A DNA stretch of 64,000 nucleotides from Podarcis raffonei (Eukaryota; Chordata; Lepidosauria; Squamata; Lacertidae), in NCBI RefSeq assembly GCF_027172205.1, contig NC_070614.1:44383001-44447000 (forward strand), given 5' to 3'. Shown here piece after piece: positions 37,101 to 49,504 of this stretch (position 1 is the first letter of the stretch; the number at the start of each line of letters is the position of its first letter). The notes beneath the pieces were generated by a model that worked only from the letters and a program-made list of their open reading frames with translations, made no database searches and had not been told where the DNA came from. The position numbers were made by a program, and so were the translations under genes.

Positions 37101-38381
37101 GCTGCCACGTCACCGGAGCCTGATTTCTGTTCTCATCCTGAAGCAAAGTTCTTAACCTGAAGCACTATTTCTGTGTTAGCGGAGTGTGTAAGCTGAAGCG
37201 TATGTAACCTGAAGTGTATGTAACCCGAGGTACCACTGTATATATATATATAATTTATATTAGGTGGAAGTGGTCCAAAAATCACACCAAAAGAAAATAT
37301 CATTAATATAGAAATATCCAGATACAATGCTTGTAACTTTAAAGCTCTTGGCCAAAAACATTTAAAAACTTTCCTTGCTTAAAATAAATGAGAATAGATC
37401 ATTTCCTGATAAGACAGTTCTGAATCCTGAGAACAGTCTTGATTGTTCTTAGCTGATCATAATTAATTTACATTTTCAGAACAAGAAACTTGTGTGAGTT
37501 GCCAAGAGGATCATTACCCAAATAGAGGGCAGAATCAATGCATCCCTAAGATTCCAAACTTCCTTGCTTTTGATGAAACTTTAGCCATTATTTCAACTAT
37601 CTCTGCACTCTTGTTGTCTCTGGTCACAGTTATGGTTCTGGTCATCTTTATTAAGCACCGGGACACTACCATAGTCAAAGCCAACAACAGAAGCCTCACC
37701 TATATTCTCCTCACTTCCCTCCTCCTGTGTTTCCTCTGCTCCTTGCTGTTCCTTGGAAAGCCTACTGAGGCAACCTGCCTTCTCCGACAAACTGCTTTTG
37801 GTATCATCTTCTCTGTGTCCCTGTCTAGCATCTTGGCCAAAACCATCTCTGTAGTTTTGGCATTCATGGCTACTAAACCAGGATCCAGGATGAGGAACTG
37901 GGTCGGTAAAAGACTGGCTTATTCCACTGTCCTCTCTTGCTCCATTATTCAAATGTTGATCTGTACTCTGTGGCTGGCAACCTCTCCCCCATTCCCAGAT
38001 TTGGATATGCACTCATCAGCTGAAGAAATCATATTGTTATGTAATGAAGGGTCTGTCCTCCTGTTCTATTGTGTTTTGGGCTACATGGGCTTCCTGGCCA
38101 TTGTCAGCTTCATTGTGGCCTTCCTAGCCCGGAAATTACCCGACACTTTTAATGAAGCCAAGTTCATCACCTTCAGCATGCTGTTATTCTGCAGTGTTTG
38201 GATCTCCTTTGTTCCTACTTATCTGAGCACACGAGGAAAGTACATGGTAGCTGTGGAGATCTTCTCCATCTTGGCTTCCAATGCTGGATTATTGGGTTGC
38301 ATCTTTTCCCCAAAATGCTACATCATTCTGGTGAGACCTGAGTTAAATAACAGAGAAAATCTAATACGGAAAAAAATATAA
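25815..38381 (+). CDS. V2R gene C: complete vomeronasal type-2 receptor, 878 aa
   Basis: Exons: 25815-26023, 27600-27891, 30355-31233, 35620-35847, 36087-36213, 37480-38381. Sizes and phases equal those of gene B, and all frames are open. Signal peptide [14 protein letters not shown], then Venus flytrap ([12 protein letters not shown] opens exon 3), cysteine-rich domain and 7TM domain ending [18 protein letters not shown]. Exon 1 is almost the same as in B, exon 3 differs at many ligand-domain positions, and exon 6 is again close to A, B and E. Intron 2 holds GA/GT repeats, a MITE and a CR1. Intron 3 (31234-35619) is stretched by a fossil copia element inside a MITE. Intron 5 holds two MITEs. 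The short intron 4 (239 bp) has neither the exon-4 duplicate nor the 7TM relic found in A and B, so it shows the ancestral layout. Confidence 0.96.
28084..28168. repeat. Compound GA/GT microsatellite
   Basis: About 20 GA units (28084-28124) followed after ATATCAT by about 19 GT units (28131-28168), in intron 2 of gene C. Confidence 0.95.
29063..29322. mobile_element. MITE with CCATATTTTTCGCTCT termini
   Basis: Inverted ends: left CCATATTTTTCGCTCTCTAA and right, read on the other strand, CCGTATTTTTTGCTCTATAA, each bounded by TA. About 260 bp with no coding capacity. TA flanks suggest the Tc1/mariner group. Lies in intron 2 of gene C. Confidence 0.7.
29491..29902 (-). repeat. CR1 LINE 3' end
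   Basis: Starts with the reverse complement of the CR1 8-bp tail (repeated AGAATCAT) and continues with the standard GAGTTGGAAGAGACCACAAG and GAGTCCAACCCCCTGC segments. Inserted on the minus strand in intron 2 of gene C. Confidence 0.9.
29965..30045 (+). repeat. Short direct duplicate of intron 2 sequence
   Basis: GCTTCCTGTTTACTGTTCAG through to CCCTTTCATTTATTGTCAACG repeats 28445-28530 of the same intron, 1.5 kb upstream, with few changes. The MITE and CR1 lie between the copies. Confidence 0.75.
31615..35363. mobile_element. Pogo/mariner-type MITE split by a copia element
   Basis: Left half 31615-31713 and right half 35216-35363 of one MITE with CAGTGGTACCTCGGGTTA inverted ends and TA target duplications. 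The intact relative at 36997-37238 shows that the two halves join in the middle. In intron 3 of gene C. Confidence 0.85.
31714..35215 (-). mobile_element. Fossil Ty1/copia LTR retrotransposon in intron 3 of gene C
   Basis: Two direct LTRs of 466 bp (31714-32179 and 34750-35215), each starting TGTTGATTCAAG and ending TAACA, frame an internal part of about 2.57 kb. On the minus strand the internal part shows a gag-type zinc knuckle ([14 protein letters not shown]), an aspartic protease (IIDTG) and an integrase-like region ([18 protein letters not shown]). No reverse transcriptase or RNase H part was recognised and the internal part is short for the family, so the copy looks broken and non-autonomous. 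The LTRs differ at about three positions by eye, which points to a recent insertion, probably a few million years or less. Inserted into a MITE. The 5-bp flanks match imperfectly. Confidence 0.88.
35374..35572. mobile_element. hAT-type MITE with perfect 8-bp target duplication
   Basis: Begins CAGGGGTCAGCAACCTG and ends TTGCTGACCCCTG, an inverted repeat of the hAT kind, flanked on both sides by CTTCAGTA (35366-35373 and 35573-35580). 199 bp, no coding capacity. It sits directly against the end of the preceding MITE, 47 bp before exon 4 of gene C. Confidence 0.88.
36625..36872. mobile_element. MITE-like repeat with TACCGTA termini
   Basis: Left end TACCGTACTTTCCCGTGTAT and right end, on the other strand, TACCATACATTTACATGTAT form imperfect inverted repeats. 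Intron 5 of gene C. Confidence 0.55.
36997..37238. mobile_element. Pogo/mariner-type MITE, whole copy
   Basis: CAGTGGTACCTCGG at the left and CCGAGGTACCACTG at the right, bounded by TA. 242 bp, in intron 5 of gene C. It serves as the reference for the interrupted copies at 31615-35363 and 56784-57310. Confidence 0.88.
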
Positions 38382-39878
38382 ACAGCAGAACAGATTATGT
38401 TTTCATTTATGAAAAATTAATTAATTAAATTATAGTAGAGACTAATTCTAAGTTTCTAATTATGGTACTTTATGACAGAAATGGCTCTTTCCCCCTAAAT
38501 CCAACATGATTGTTGCAAAGTCTGAGTTGAACAACAAAAACACCTAATAAAATCAATATCTGTGGCTTCATTTATTGTGTTATTATTCTACATACTTCTA
38601 TGGAAAAAGGTATAAGTGATTTGGGACCCTGTCATGTATTTCAGATTACTATTTTTTTGTTATACTTTTGCACTGTGGAACATTTACTTTTTTATGTTTT
38701 TCTGCTGAGAGCATTGCATCATACCATATAGACAGGAAACAAAAAATAAATAATAAGAAAAAGAAACACACCAATATAAATCAATACATCCATATTACTG
38801 AACCTGGCATGGATGGTGACTATTGAGCAAGTCCAAAGCATAGGAAATAAAATCCCATCAGAAATGATCTTGGTCCTCCATTCCCCCTGGATGCATACAA
38901 TTTATATGTAATTTTTTCAGCAATAGCCAAATTCCATATGTTCTTAAACCATGCCGCCAAATGTGGACTTGTCAAGGTTTCCCATTGCTGGAAATTGGTA
39001 CTGGAAGCTACTGCAGCCACCTAGTGACAAAGTAGACTCAAGCAGTAGCACTGGGTACAAACCCAATATAAATCAATTAAAACTTCACACGACTGATTAA
39101 GTTTATATTATCATCATCATCATCACCACCACCTTTGTGCCTTTTTGGACTAAGATTTCAGATGATAAGTTCTCTTTGTTGCTCTTTTTCTCTTTGAGCT
39201 AAGGACTTGGCTAATGATTACCTTGATTGGTTGGTTTTTATTCTCAGTCATCCAGCAGTAACACTCAGATCTAGAGTGACTAAATACTGTGCTAAAACGA
39301 TTTTGTGAATTAATTCTCCCATGAAATAGCCGAATTTGCCTATGCCTGGTCTACACTGACCGGGAACAGCTTTGGTTTCAGACATACCTCTTACCCAACC
39401 GTATGAAGTTGATGGGGATGGAACCTTGGACCTTCTCTTCCACTGAGCTATAGCTGTTCTCCAGCATGGGCTCTTGGCTTTCCTTTCTGGCAGGTACAGC
39501 TATGAAAGGCATGGCCACTGTCTCTATTGGGTCTTGCCTTGGGTTTGGTTAATTTTGCCAAAAGGTCAGGGAACATTGTCATCTGAGCTAGATTGTGCCC
39601 TTACTAACATATTGGTTCTATGCCTTGTAGCACATCCAAGTTAGCACAAATAATAGTAATGTTTATTCCATTTATGTCTTGTCCTCACTCCCATCAGAAT
39701 AATCACAAAAAGCCGAGTTAGTATGTCATTGATCCATTGATGTCAAGACCACCCAGTGCCAACAAGAGCTAATCTGCTGTTTATACCCACAGCCAAGAGC
39801 TGCCAAATTTTAATGTAGGCTGACAGTGCAGGATGCTAATGAGTTTAAGCTGAAACAGGGGCTTAATTGTTAAGAGGA
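38382..39878. other. Spacer between genes C and D
   Basis: The first part, to about 38830, is the 3' flank of gene C and still aligns with the flank of gene A (both contain CTGGCATGGATGG). Beyond that I see short AT-rich sequence and an ATC repeat near 39110, but no gene. No TATA-like block of the B/C/E type is visible before gene D. Confidence 0.6.
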
Positions 39879-42425
39879 ATGAATTTTCAGCTCAGGATGT
39901 TAGTGTTGCTCTTGTTGGTGCTACTCATAGTGCTTCCTCTGTTTTTGGTACATCCTGCTTTGCACTGTGTGACTAATCCCATCCATGTCCAACACCAATA
40001 TTATCAGCCCGGGCACTTCATCATTGGTGGTATCACTTCACAGCTGTTCTCACCCTCCTTCACTAAACTACACTTCAAGGAGAAGCCAAAGGAAAAGCAT
40101 CCTGATGAATATGCGTAAGGATATTTTTCTTCCTCTGGGTAAAAAAGTCTCATGTTAAGAAAAAAGCTAGACAACAGAAAGGAACATTGTGTTGAAAAAG
40201 CAATCGATTCAGTGGTGGTAGGTGCCCAGAGAGATTGGTAGGACTGAAGGCGGGGAGACTAACAGTCAATAACAGGCAGGGCAATCTTCTGAGCTGACTG
40301 TAAACAAGGATGGGGGAGGAGTTATGACCTATCTTATACACACTCGCTAAAAATGATTCACACTTTTCTGAATTTTGCAATGCACGTCTCCAGCCAAATA
40401 ACGTGTGCAAAAATGTAAATGATATGTTGCAGGATCAATATGAATTCATCTTTTATTAAAAACAACAAACAAAGAGTGCTGTAAAACTGTGTCTATTATG
40501 CAAAATTCATACAAACACAAGTATATAAGGATAAATTTACACTGAAATTTTGACAAATTCTCATGTATAAGCTTCTGTAACAACAAAAGACGAGAAGTGG
40601 GGAATCCATTGACTAATCCTCAGGATTAGTCTTGTCTATGTTTCCTCCCTTTGTGTTGAATGGCTCTCTCCTCACGTCCAAATTAGTGCAAATTAGTCTG
40701 AAAGAAATAGTCCAAGCAGAAGACAGAAAGTTGATCATATACATAATCTCTCTATTGCTGTAGCACAGTGCCAAAGAACTATCAGCATGTCTTATCCTTG
40801 GTGTTTGCTGTGAATGAGATAAATGAAAACCCCAAGATTTTATCCAACATCACCTTGGGGTTCCAGATATATGACAGCTACTTTAGTGCAAAGATGACTT
40901 ATAAGAATATGTTGAACCTCATCTCTCGCCATAAGAAAACTGTCCCCAACTACAAGTGTGGCATTCAGAAGAACCTGATAGCTGTCATTGGGGGCCTCGA
41001 GTCTGAAACATCTCTCTATATGGCAACCATCTTAACACTCTACAAGATTCCACAGGTAAGAAGATTGTGAATGGAATGAGCATTTGTAACTGCAGCATAT
41101 CAGGTATTCTCATGGTATATTCCCAGTCTTCAGGTGGTGGTGAAGGAAGGAATTTTGGCAGGTTCAACAGAGCTTCTTAGGAACAGGATTACCATTAGGT
41201 TGCGCCTACAGGTCCTGAGCCTCAGCTCATTGAACATTCATCTGCAATGCAAGTCTTTTTCATTACTCTGATCTCAATAGTGCTGCCTTCACTATAGAAA
41301 ACCTAAATATTCATTTTCTTAGCAGAACACTAAGTGGGGTTAGTATGAAGGAAGGAGTCCCTTAAGCTGCAGGACAATGTTCTCAAACTTCCTTTAGCAC
41401 TAGTTCTTTAATTTATAAAGTTCTTAAAATGATCTCTCCCCGCCCTTTTCATCTGTCTCTCTGGTGTACCCTGCTGAAATTAAGTATGTGTTTGAATATT
41501 TAAGCACAAACAAATATCCTACAAGATGATGATTGTTATTTTTACATTCTTCCTGTCTAGGTCACCTATTCTTTATTTTCTGAAGCAGTGGGTGAAAAAA
41601 AGCATCTTTCTTCCTTATACCAGATGACGCCCAATGAAGCAGATCAATACAATGGGATTGTCCGACTTCTTCTGTATTTCCAATGGGTATGGGTTGGGAT
41701 CTTTGTCACAGCTGACAACAAAGGAGAAATGTTTGTGAAGACATTGGCACCCCTGCTTTTCCTGAATGAAATCTGTGCAGCCATCATCGAAAGAATGCCA
41801 AATGCCAGTAAATTTTTCAATGTGTTTGCGATGGTAGAGAAGTATCAGGTTATGGCCATTTCCCTGAGCAAAACCAATGTCAATGTGTTTGTTGTAAATG
41901 CAGACACTTCCACCATGAAGTGTTTGCAGTGGTTGCTGATAGCGGCTACAATGTCTGATGTGGGGGCAATAAACAAGGTCTGGGTTCTCACTGCCCTTTT
42001 TGATTTCTCATCAGAAACATTTCAAAGAGATCTAGATATACAAAACTTCCATGGTGCCTTATCTTTGGCCATTCATTCCCATGAGGTTGACGGGTTCCAC
42101 CCTTTCCTCTTGAACCTGAATCCCCATTCTGAGGCTGATGGCTTTATCAGCTTCTTCTGGCAACAGGCATTTGATTGCCAGTTTCTAGATGTGGAGACAG
42201 AGGAGGAATCCTGCACTGGTGAGGAGAAGCTGGAGAGCCTTCCTGGGGCTCTTTTTGAAATGCAAATGACCAGCCAAAACTACAGCATCTACAATGCCGT
42301 CTATGCTGTGGCACATGCTTTGCATGCCCTGTTTGTATCCAAAGCCAAAAATGGAGGGATGATGCTTGGGCACTATGTGGGAATTCATGAGCCACAATAT
42401 TTTCAGGTAATGTCTAACATGGAAA

Positions 42426-42475
<50 letters not shown>

Positions 42476-45400
42476 AGCCTATGTGTATGATGACAGCACT
42501 GAGAGTGTGCACACATACTTCCACATCCATAGGGGCTGCTGCTTTTTCATTAAGCTCTTTGTATCTGAAATGACTTGCACATAAAATAATATGCATTTAT
42601 TATTATTGGGTCTCAGTACAAAGTTCCGTTATAATAAGCTGCAAAAATATATTGCTCACAAAAATTGCATCTTTTCACTAAATAATATTTGACAAACATG
42701 ATCTTCCAGATGCTGTCAATACATGTTTCAGATTTTAAAGACATAACCATATATACAATGTCTGAATTCTTGATAATCCATTTTTCCAAGGGTGGTGTTC
42801 TCATTTTCTTCAAGCTATAACAGATGAATATTCTAGCAGCAGTCTGTAACTATTTGCATGATTCTCTATATTAGGTGTACACACACACACACACACACAC
42901 ATGCCAGATAACATTATTAATCCTTCAGCAATATGCACCTTTATATAGGTCTTCTATATGGGTTCTAAGTGGTTGTAGAATTTGCAGCCATTTATTTGTC
43001 TTGCATACCTGCACACATGAGATAACTGGAGGTGTGTGCATAGTCATACCTCATGTTACGTTTGCTTCATGATACGTTTTTTCAGGCTGCGTCCTGCAGC
43101 AACCCGGAAGTACCGGAAAGGGTTTCTTCTGGGTTTCGCCACTCGTGCATGCGCAGACATGCAAAATGACGTCACGAGCATGCGCAGAAGAGGCAAATTG
43201 CAACCTGCGTGTGCGCAGACATACTGCTGCAGGTTGCGTTCTATTCATGTTGCGAACGGGCCTCCGGAATGGATCGTAGATCCAAGATGGTGTCGTCGTT
43301 AGTAGTAGCGTCGACTTGAGCTCCGCATCAGTTGATGCTTTTTTTATTATTTTTATCAGTTTTTATTAATTAGCTTTTTATCAGTTTTTATTAGCTTTTA
43401 TCAGCCTCAGTATTATCTTTGTTAGTTGGCAGCTATTAATTTACAAAGCCTAGGTCAAGAGCCTGAGTTACAGAAAGTCTGGAAAGCGCTGGAGAAGGCC
43501 CTAATTAGCTCCGGCTCCGCAGGAGCGGAGATCAGACGCCCTATTGTGGGTAGACGCCGAGCTTCCTGATTTACTTCCTGATCCCATTCACAACCAGAGG
43601 TACCACTGTATATGTTTGCCTGCATGTAAGCTGCAAATGCTTCTTACACTTTCTTTCTGCAATACTTTTTTAAAGTTTGTTGCAAAGTTGTTACAAAAAA
43701 AAAACTACTTTAAAAATGTGAAGGTGTTTCTGCTGTCCAATTTCTTCCCCAGAATTCAAGGAAGATAACAGAATGAGATGGTGGTAATAGCTAGTATGGA
43801 TTCAGGAAGCTGTCATTACTGGACATTACTGGATGTGGTTTTTCCTTCAAAGGAAAGAAGACCAGGAGTTTCAAGAAATAGTTTGATTTTATTGCAGTAT
43901 GAGAAAACAGAAGCTTTGTGGTGTGTTCTCTAGTTTTACCCAATCTACCATTCTCTTTCTTCCTCTGTAGCTTCAGCATTTCCTGAGGAATATCTTGTTT
44001 AACAACAGTGTTGGGGACACTGTCTTTTTTAATGAGAAACGTGAGCTAGAAGGTGGTTTTGATATTATCAACTGGTTGACTTTCCGCAATAAGTCCTTCT
44101 TAAGAGTGAAAGTCGGGAAAATGGATCCCCAAGCTCCACTGGGCCGAGATTTCTTCATCAATGAGAAGATCATTAGATGGCACCACAGTTTTAACCAGGT
44201 AGGATCCAACTGCATCTTCTAAGGTCCATAGTTAGATATTTTGATAATTCCTTAAACTATGCTGCATAAATTCTTGTTTGCTTCATTGAGGCTTGTTATG
44301 CTTAGGAATGGTTTGTGAACATGCCACTGTACTGATTCTGGTAGCCAGCATTACTACTCTGCAGCTCTGTCCTGATTAGCTGACTAAAATTCCAAGACTG
44401 TATCATAGAACCAAGAACTAATGGCAGTTGGCTAATGGAAGGCAGTTATCAGCTGACTTTCTTAGCTGATATTTCTCTCAGTTGACAGTTAACTATACAT
44501 TATTTATTTATTTATTTATTCATTCATTCATTCATTTAGTTATTAAATATATATCCTGCCCTTTCACACAAAGGAATCTTTTTTTCACTGTCTAGAATCA
44601 CTATTTAGTTTGCTGTTTCCCTGATCAATAAAAATGAATTTACCTCATCTGCATCCCATGTATATATAAAAAAACTAAATTCTCTACCCCCCCCCCATGA
44701 AATCTTTAAACACACAGCTACTGCTCAACATATCTGTAACATACTAACACCACAATGACAATTATACTCTGAAATCAACATTAGTCACACAAATCATTTC
44801 GACTCTTATTTTGTACAATTTCTATTCCCCATTACCTGTTCACAAACACGATCCCTATCAGATTTACGAGCCTTAATATGCCTCAGATGTTAACGAGAAA
44901 GAGCATGATCATTGACATTTATGTCCCACAGCCATGGAATTCAAGCAAATCAGGTCATTCCCACTAATAAGGACGCACAAACAATTTAACTCAACCAAAA
45001 CAGCATTGAGAACGTATTACAGTCATATCAATCCCATAGACAAAAACATCTCATTTCAATAGAACACCCTGTTGATCCAAAGTCAAAGAACAAATGAGAA
45101 TACAATAGAACACAGTTTCTACCATCTGTTTTAAAAAACAGGTTGTACCCCTTGCCCTGTGTAATGACCACTGCCAACCAGGTTACAGCAGACAAAGGAA
45201 AGAGGGGGAGCCGTTTTGTTGCTATGATTGTGCTCCATGTCCAGAAGGGAAGATTACAAACCAGACAGGTAGGAGACAACATACTATTCTATAATTGCTA
45301 TTGAAAACATGTTATTAATGCTGCGATGGAATTTGTTATATCAAGAGTGAGGAGGATAGTACAGGATCCCAAATAATTTTTTTGTGTATGAGAAACAAGT

Positions 45401-47426
45401 ATTTCATAGTTTTAAAAAGAGGCACCATATTCTGAGTAACACTGACAAGACGTCCTGATACCGTGTGATTTCCTGATGTCATGTGCGCCCAGCTCAGTGT
45501 TTGGCCTCAACTATAGGGAGTGGTCTGGCCCCCTAAAAAAAAGATTGAGGTGTCTAACAGAGCTTTGGCTTCCTGGAGTCGGTGCCTATGATTGTAAAGA
45601 TAATAGCAAAGCCCACCACAATCCACCCATTAGCTTCTGGACATAATTGCAGAGTATCCCAAGATCATTTCCTGCCAACCACATTAAACTGATCTCAGGT
45701 GGCAGGACATACACCTTCCTGAGACCTTGGAAAGCTACTCTTAATCAGAATGAAAACACTGGGCTAGCTCATCTAATTGCTGCACTCAATATAATTGCTG
45801 CACTCAATATATGCATTCAAATATAGTCTTTCATTCAAGGAAGATACAGTCCTTGCACATTTTTTCATGGTTCATCCAGTCAGCATTGCCTGAAACTGAG
45901 CTGTCTCAGACAAGAAATGTGAGTTGAACTAGGGCACCATCATTTTTACAAATGAAGATCTTCTACTTCATTGTATCCAGCTTACTTCCTCATCAGAGCA
46001 CCAGCTCAGTCAATTTGAAAGCACCGTGCAGTTCCTTAATGGTATGGGTATGTTGAGTAGATTATATCAACAGCATTAGTCCTTTAGTCCTTCCCTTCAA
46101 CTAGTAAGCTGTGAAACATTGCTTTTGATAAGAAATACTTCTCCATACAGATTCCTTGGCAGTGTTTACGCATGAGCATAAAAATTACTATCCCTTTAGA
46201 CCAAAACTGCAATCCTATGCATACATAATTAGAAATAAAGCCCACTGCGAACTCTGGGGCTTATCCTTGAGACAGTGTGTACATTTATAATGGAACTTAC
46301 TTAATGTAACGGTTGACATGTAAACACTTGTAAGGAAATATCTTTCCTATGCTGTACAATAATCCTGTGTGATCTATACAATGCACTATATGAAAATATA
46401 TGGAGTAAAAAGGTGTAAAAAATTGAAACACTATGATCATGCACAGTAAATAAGTTTATTTTAGCCAGACCCAGAGTTCTACATATCTGGAATAATGAAC
46501 TACTCTTATTTATACCCCCGATTCAAGATATGAATGATTGCTTCCACTGCCAAGAAGATCAGTATCCTAACAAGGAGCGAAATCAGTGCCTTCCAAAAGA
46601 TGAAAACTTTCTTTCTTATGAAGAACCTTTAGGCATCAGCTTGGCTCTTTTGGCTCTGGCTCTTTCTGCAACTACAGCATTGGTGTTTGGAATCTTCATC
46701 AAACATCAAAACTCTCCCATTGTCAAAGCCAACAACCGGAATCTCACCTACACCCTGCTCATCTCCCTCCTGCTCTGCTTCCTCTGCTCCTTGCTATTCA
46801 TAGGGCGCCCCCAGTTGCTGACCTGCAATCTACGACAAACTGCCTTTGGTATCATCTTCTCAGTGGCTGTTTCTTCTGTTTTGGCTAAAACCCTCACTGT
46901 GGTTCTGGCTTTCTTGGCCACCAAACCAGGATCCAAGATGAGGAAATGGGTGGGGACAAGATTTTCCACCTCTATTATTCTAGGCTGCTCAATTATCCAG
47001 GCAAGTATTTGTATGCTATGGCTCTGTACTGACCCTCCTTTCCCAGATTTGGACATGCACTCTCTGCCTGAAGAAGTCATAGTGGAATGCAATGAAGGCT
47101 CAGCCAACATGTTCTACTATGTTCTTGGTTACATGGGATTGCTGGCTCTTGTCAGCTTCGTTGTGGCCTTCTTTGCTCGGAAGCTTCCAGACACTTTTAA
47201 TGAAGCCAAATTTATCACTTTCAGCATGTTGGTGTTTTGCAGTGTGTGGCTTTCTTTTGTTCCAACCTACGTAAGCAGCAAAGGGAAATACATGGTGGCT
47301 GTGGAGATCTTCTCCATCTTGGCCTCTAGTGCTGGGATTCTGGTTTGTATCTTCTCCCCAAAATGTTATATCATTGTCCTCAGGCCTGAACTCAACAAAA
47401 AAGAGCAGCTGAAGATGAAACATTAG
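39879..47426 (+). CDS. V2R gene D: complete vomeronasal type-2 receptor of a distant subfamily, 875 aa
   Basis: Exons: 39879-40114, 40764-41055, 41561-42406, 43971-44198, 45142-45268, 46528-47426 (236, 292, 846, 228, 127, 899 bp). All borders are GT/AG and phases match the other genes. The signal peptide is a long leucine-rich run ([16 protein letters not shown]). Exon 2 opens at CACAGTGCC after TGTAG, which keeps phase 2. Exon 3 starts [16 protein letters not shown], 11 codons shorter overall than in A-C and E. Cysteine-rich [12 protein letters not shown]. Residues from about 577 on form the 7TM domain with tail [18 protein letters not shown]. The ligand domain shares well under two thirds of residues with its neighbours, so it should bind something different. 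A possible AATAAA lies at 47577. Introns hold TA and CA repeats and a MITE-like block. Confidence 0.96.
42430..42471. repeat. TA microsatellite in intron 3 of gene D
   Basis: Uninterrupted TA run of about 21 units, 24 bp after the exon 3 donor. A CA run (42879-42900) follows in the same intron. Confidence 0.95.
43043..43608. mobile_element. MITE-like block with a nested insertion in intron 3 of gene D
   Basis: Left GTCATACCTCATGTTACG and right CCAGAGGTACCACTG resemble the inverted ends of a mariner-type MITE. Between them lies GC-rich sequence, then a segment from about 43278 that begins ATCCAAGATGGTGTCG, a phrase like the 5' end of an L1-type LINE. Borders are uncertain. Confidence 0.35.
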
Positions 47427-48224
47427 TAAAAACAGCTGCAAGTCTGGTGGACGTTTCTCATGCCTATTGTGTGTTCCAGTTTGTTCTAATTAGAATGGTG
47501 TGGCCACCATCCAAAATGTAAGAATGCCATTTAAAAACAAAGTAGAAACAACAATCAGTCCACTAGATGCTAGATCAATAAATATTTAAATACCTCCACA
47601 TCCTTCTTAGAAATTTTAATGTGGTATTCTTTATCATGTATCTCCATCAACAAGTTGCCAGGATCACAGCATTCACAGCTGGCCAAGAAGAAATACCAAC
47701 ATGCCTAGGAAGGAAGGAAGGAAGGAAGGAAGGAAGGAAGGAAGGAAGGAAACCAGGAAGTCAGGAAGCCAGTCCTTCTCTGACTCTCTCTCCTGTCAGC
47801 ATCTCCATTTAATAAGGGTGAACTTCTACAGGAAAGGTAGCAAACTCCCCGCCCCCCATCTAAATCCTAAAATAAGGTGAATAAAAAGGCAGGGGAAATC
47901 ATCTCAGTTTGTCCACAGGATAAGGAAAAAACATGAAAGACTGATCCGGGCCTGAGAATCTGCCTTGCATGCAGGAAGTCACAGGTTCAATATGCTTGAT
48001 GTTATAAAACAGACTCATTTTAAGGGTCCAGACTGGCAACATCTTTTCATTGCAAATTTATGAAACCACTAATATTACAAACAAAGCTCTCATGCTAGTC
48101 TTTTTATGCTGTGCATGTAAAGAAAGAGATATGGAAAATGATGCTCATGCTATGTCAGGGAAAATCATTGAACTTGTTGCTTGTGTGGAGATTGTAGCAC
48201 CTTTAAAGAAATGCACCCAATGTT

Positions 48225-48480
48225 TCATTCAATGAGAAACTTTGGCTACAAAGAAGATGCCAGACTCATTTTTCAAAAGGTACTTGATGAAGTTGTCAAG
48301 ATTCTTAATTTTAACAAAATTATGTGTAGAAATGAGAACTCAATATATGCAGTCATTTTGCATACAGAAATGTGTTGGCTGTTAAAAGGAATTTTTTTGA
48401 AGCAATTCTTTGAGTTATGTGATGAATTATGACTTTTTCTGACAGATTCAAAATTTCCAAGTGGTCATTTGAAGAATTTT
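48225..48480 (+). pseudogene. hAT transposase relic (ZBED/SCAND3-like C-terminal part)
   Basis: The translation contains FQKVLDEVVKILNFNK, then LHTEMCWLLKG and FFELCDEL, which follow the order of hAT-type transposases and their ZBED5-like derivatives (consensus LHTEVRWLSRG, FELRDEL). A stop interrupts after CDEL, although the following LFLTDSKF still fits the family. No zinc finger or DDE start was seen, so this is a decayed DNA transposon fragment. Confidence 0.6.
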
Positions 48481-48752
48481 GCCGGCCCCTAATGGGATCC
48501 CCCAGTTGGCTTAACCCTACAAGGCTCAGAGGAAGTGTACCTGGTTGCCCTGCTTTCTGCATGGGCTTGCTTGATTCCCCCCCCCCCCTTGATTGATATT
48601 ATCTAACCACAAGAAAAAAAGTTGTGTAAAAATGTTCTAACATATGTAACTCCAGACTGCCATGTTAGGCCAAGTAGCTGCCAGATAAACTAATCTCAAG
48701 TAGCAAATCTGTTTTAGCAACTTGTCAAAAGCTTCTTGCATCTTTTGTTTAG

Positions 48753-48864
48753 GGAAGCTTTTAATGTTTGATGGACTACTGTATTTTCATAGTTTGTTGG
48801 AAGCCACCCAGAGTGGCTGGGGAAACCTAGCCAGATGGGTGGGGTATAAATAAATTATTATAAT
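48753..48864 (+). repeat. L2-like LINE 3' end
   Basis: Same family as 2014-2365: GGAAGCTTTTAATGTTTGAT, then CCCAGAGTGGCTGGGG and a TAAATAAATTATTA tail. The tail is the landing site of the solo LTR that follows. Confidence 0.8.
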
Positions 48865-49321
48865 TGTTGAATTCAAGCCAAAAGCCAAAGGAATTGGCCA
48901 CCCTCCAGGTGCCCGGCTTGAATCCTTGTTGACCTCCCTGCCAGCGACTCCCGGCAAGACCAGGGGAGGTCTTCAATCGGCGATCCTCCTCTAATGTGAG
49001 AAGAACACACCACTTCTCCCCCTCCCATTGCCAGGGAGGGGAAAGAGACAGACAGAAATATATTTACATGCCTTTATTCCTGTCTTTCCAGCAGTACAGA
49101 GAAATCATGTCTGTACTCTCTCATCACCAGCTGCAGAGAGAGAATAACTCCACCCATGTACTTCCAGTACAGGGTCATGTGACACTCTGAGCTAACATCC
49201 GGTGCTCAGTGCACTGAATAGACCGTCCCTGGTTCCCACGGTACAGTCCCATAACATCAACATCCTGTTTTGCATCCCAGCCACCTGGAGCTCGCTTCTG
49301 CATTGCTCCTTTTTCGTAACA
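48865..49321. mobile_element. Solo LTR of the copia family
   Basis: Begins TGTTGAATTCAAG and ends TTCGTAACA, about 457 bp, and matches the 466-bp LTRs of the element at 31714-35215 over its whole length. A perfect 5-bp target duplication ATAAT flanks it (48860-48864 and 49322-49326). Somewhat more diverged from that element's LTRs than those are from each other, so an older insertion. Confidence 0.9.
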
Positions 49322-49504
49322 ATAATATCATTATTATTGTAATTTTCTACTTAATTTGAGAAGAGGAAGTGACTTATATGTTTGCTGCATGCTAATTATT
49401 CTATAGATATTGGAAGAGATATATCTCCACATAGGTCCATTTCAGAAATAAAGAGCATGTGTTTGAAAAGATTATCTCATTGTCTTATGTCACAACATTT
49501 TGTA

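Noticed and set aside
42414-42596. Tyrosine/isoleucine open frames at the TA repeat
   Set aside because: Low-complexity translation of a microsatellite.
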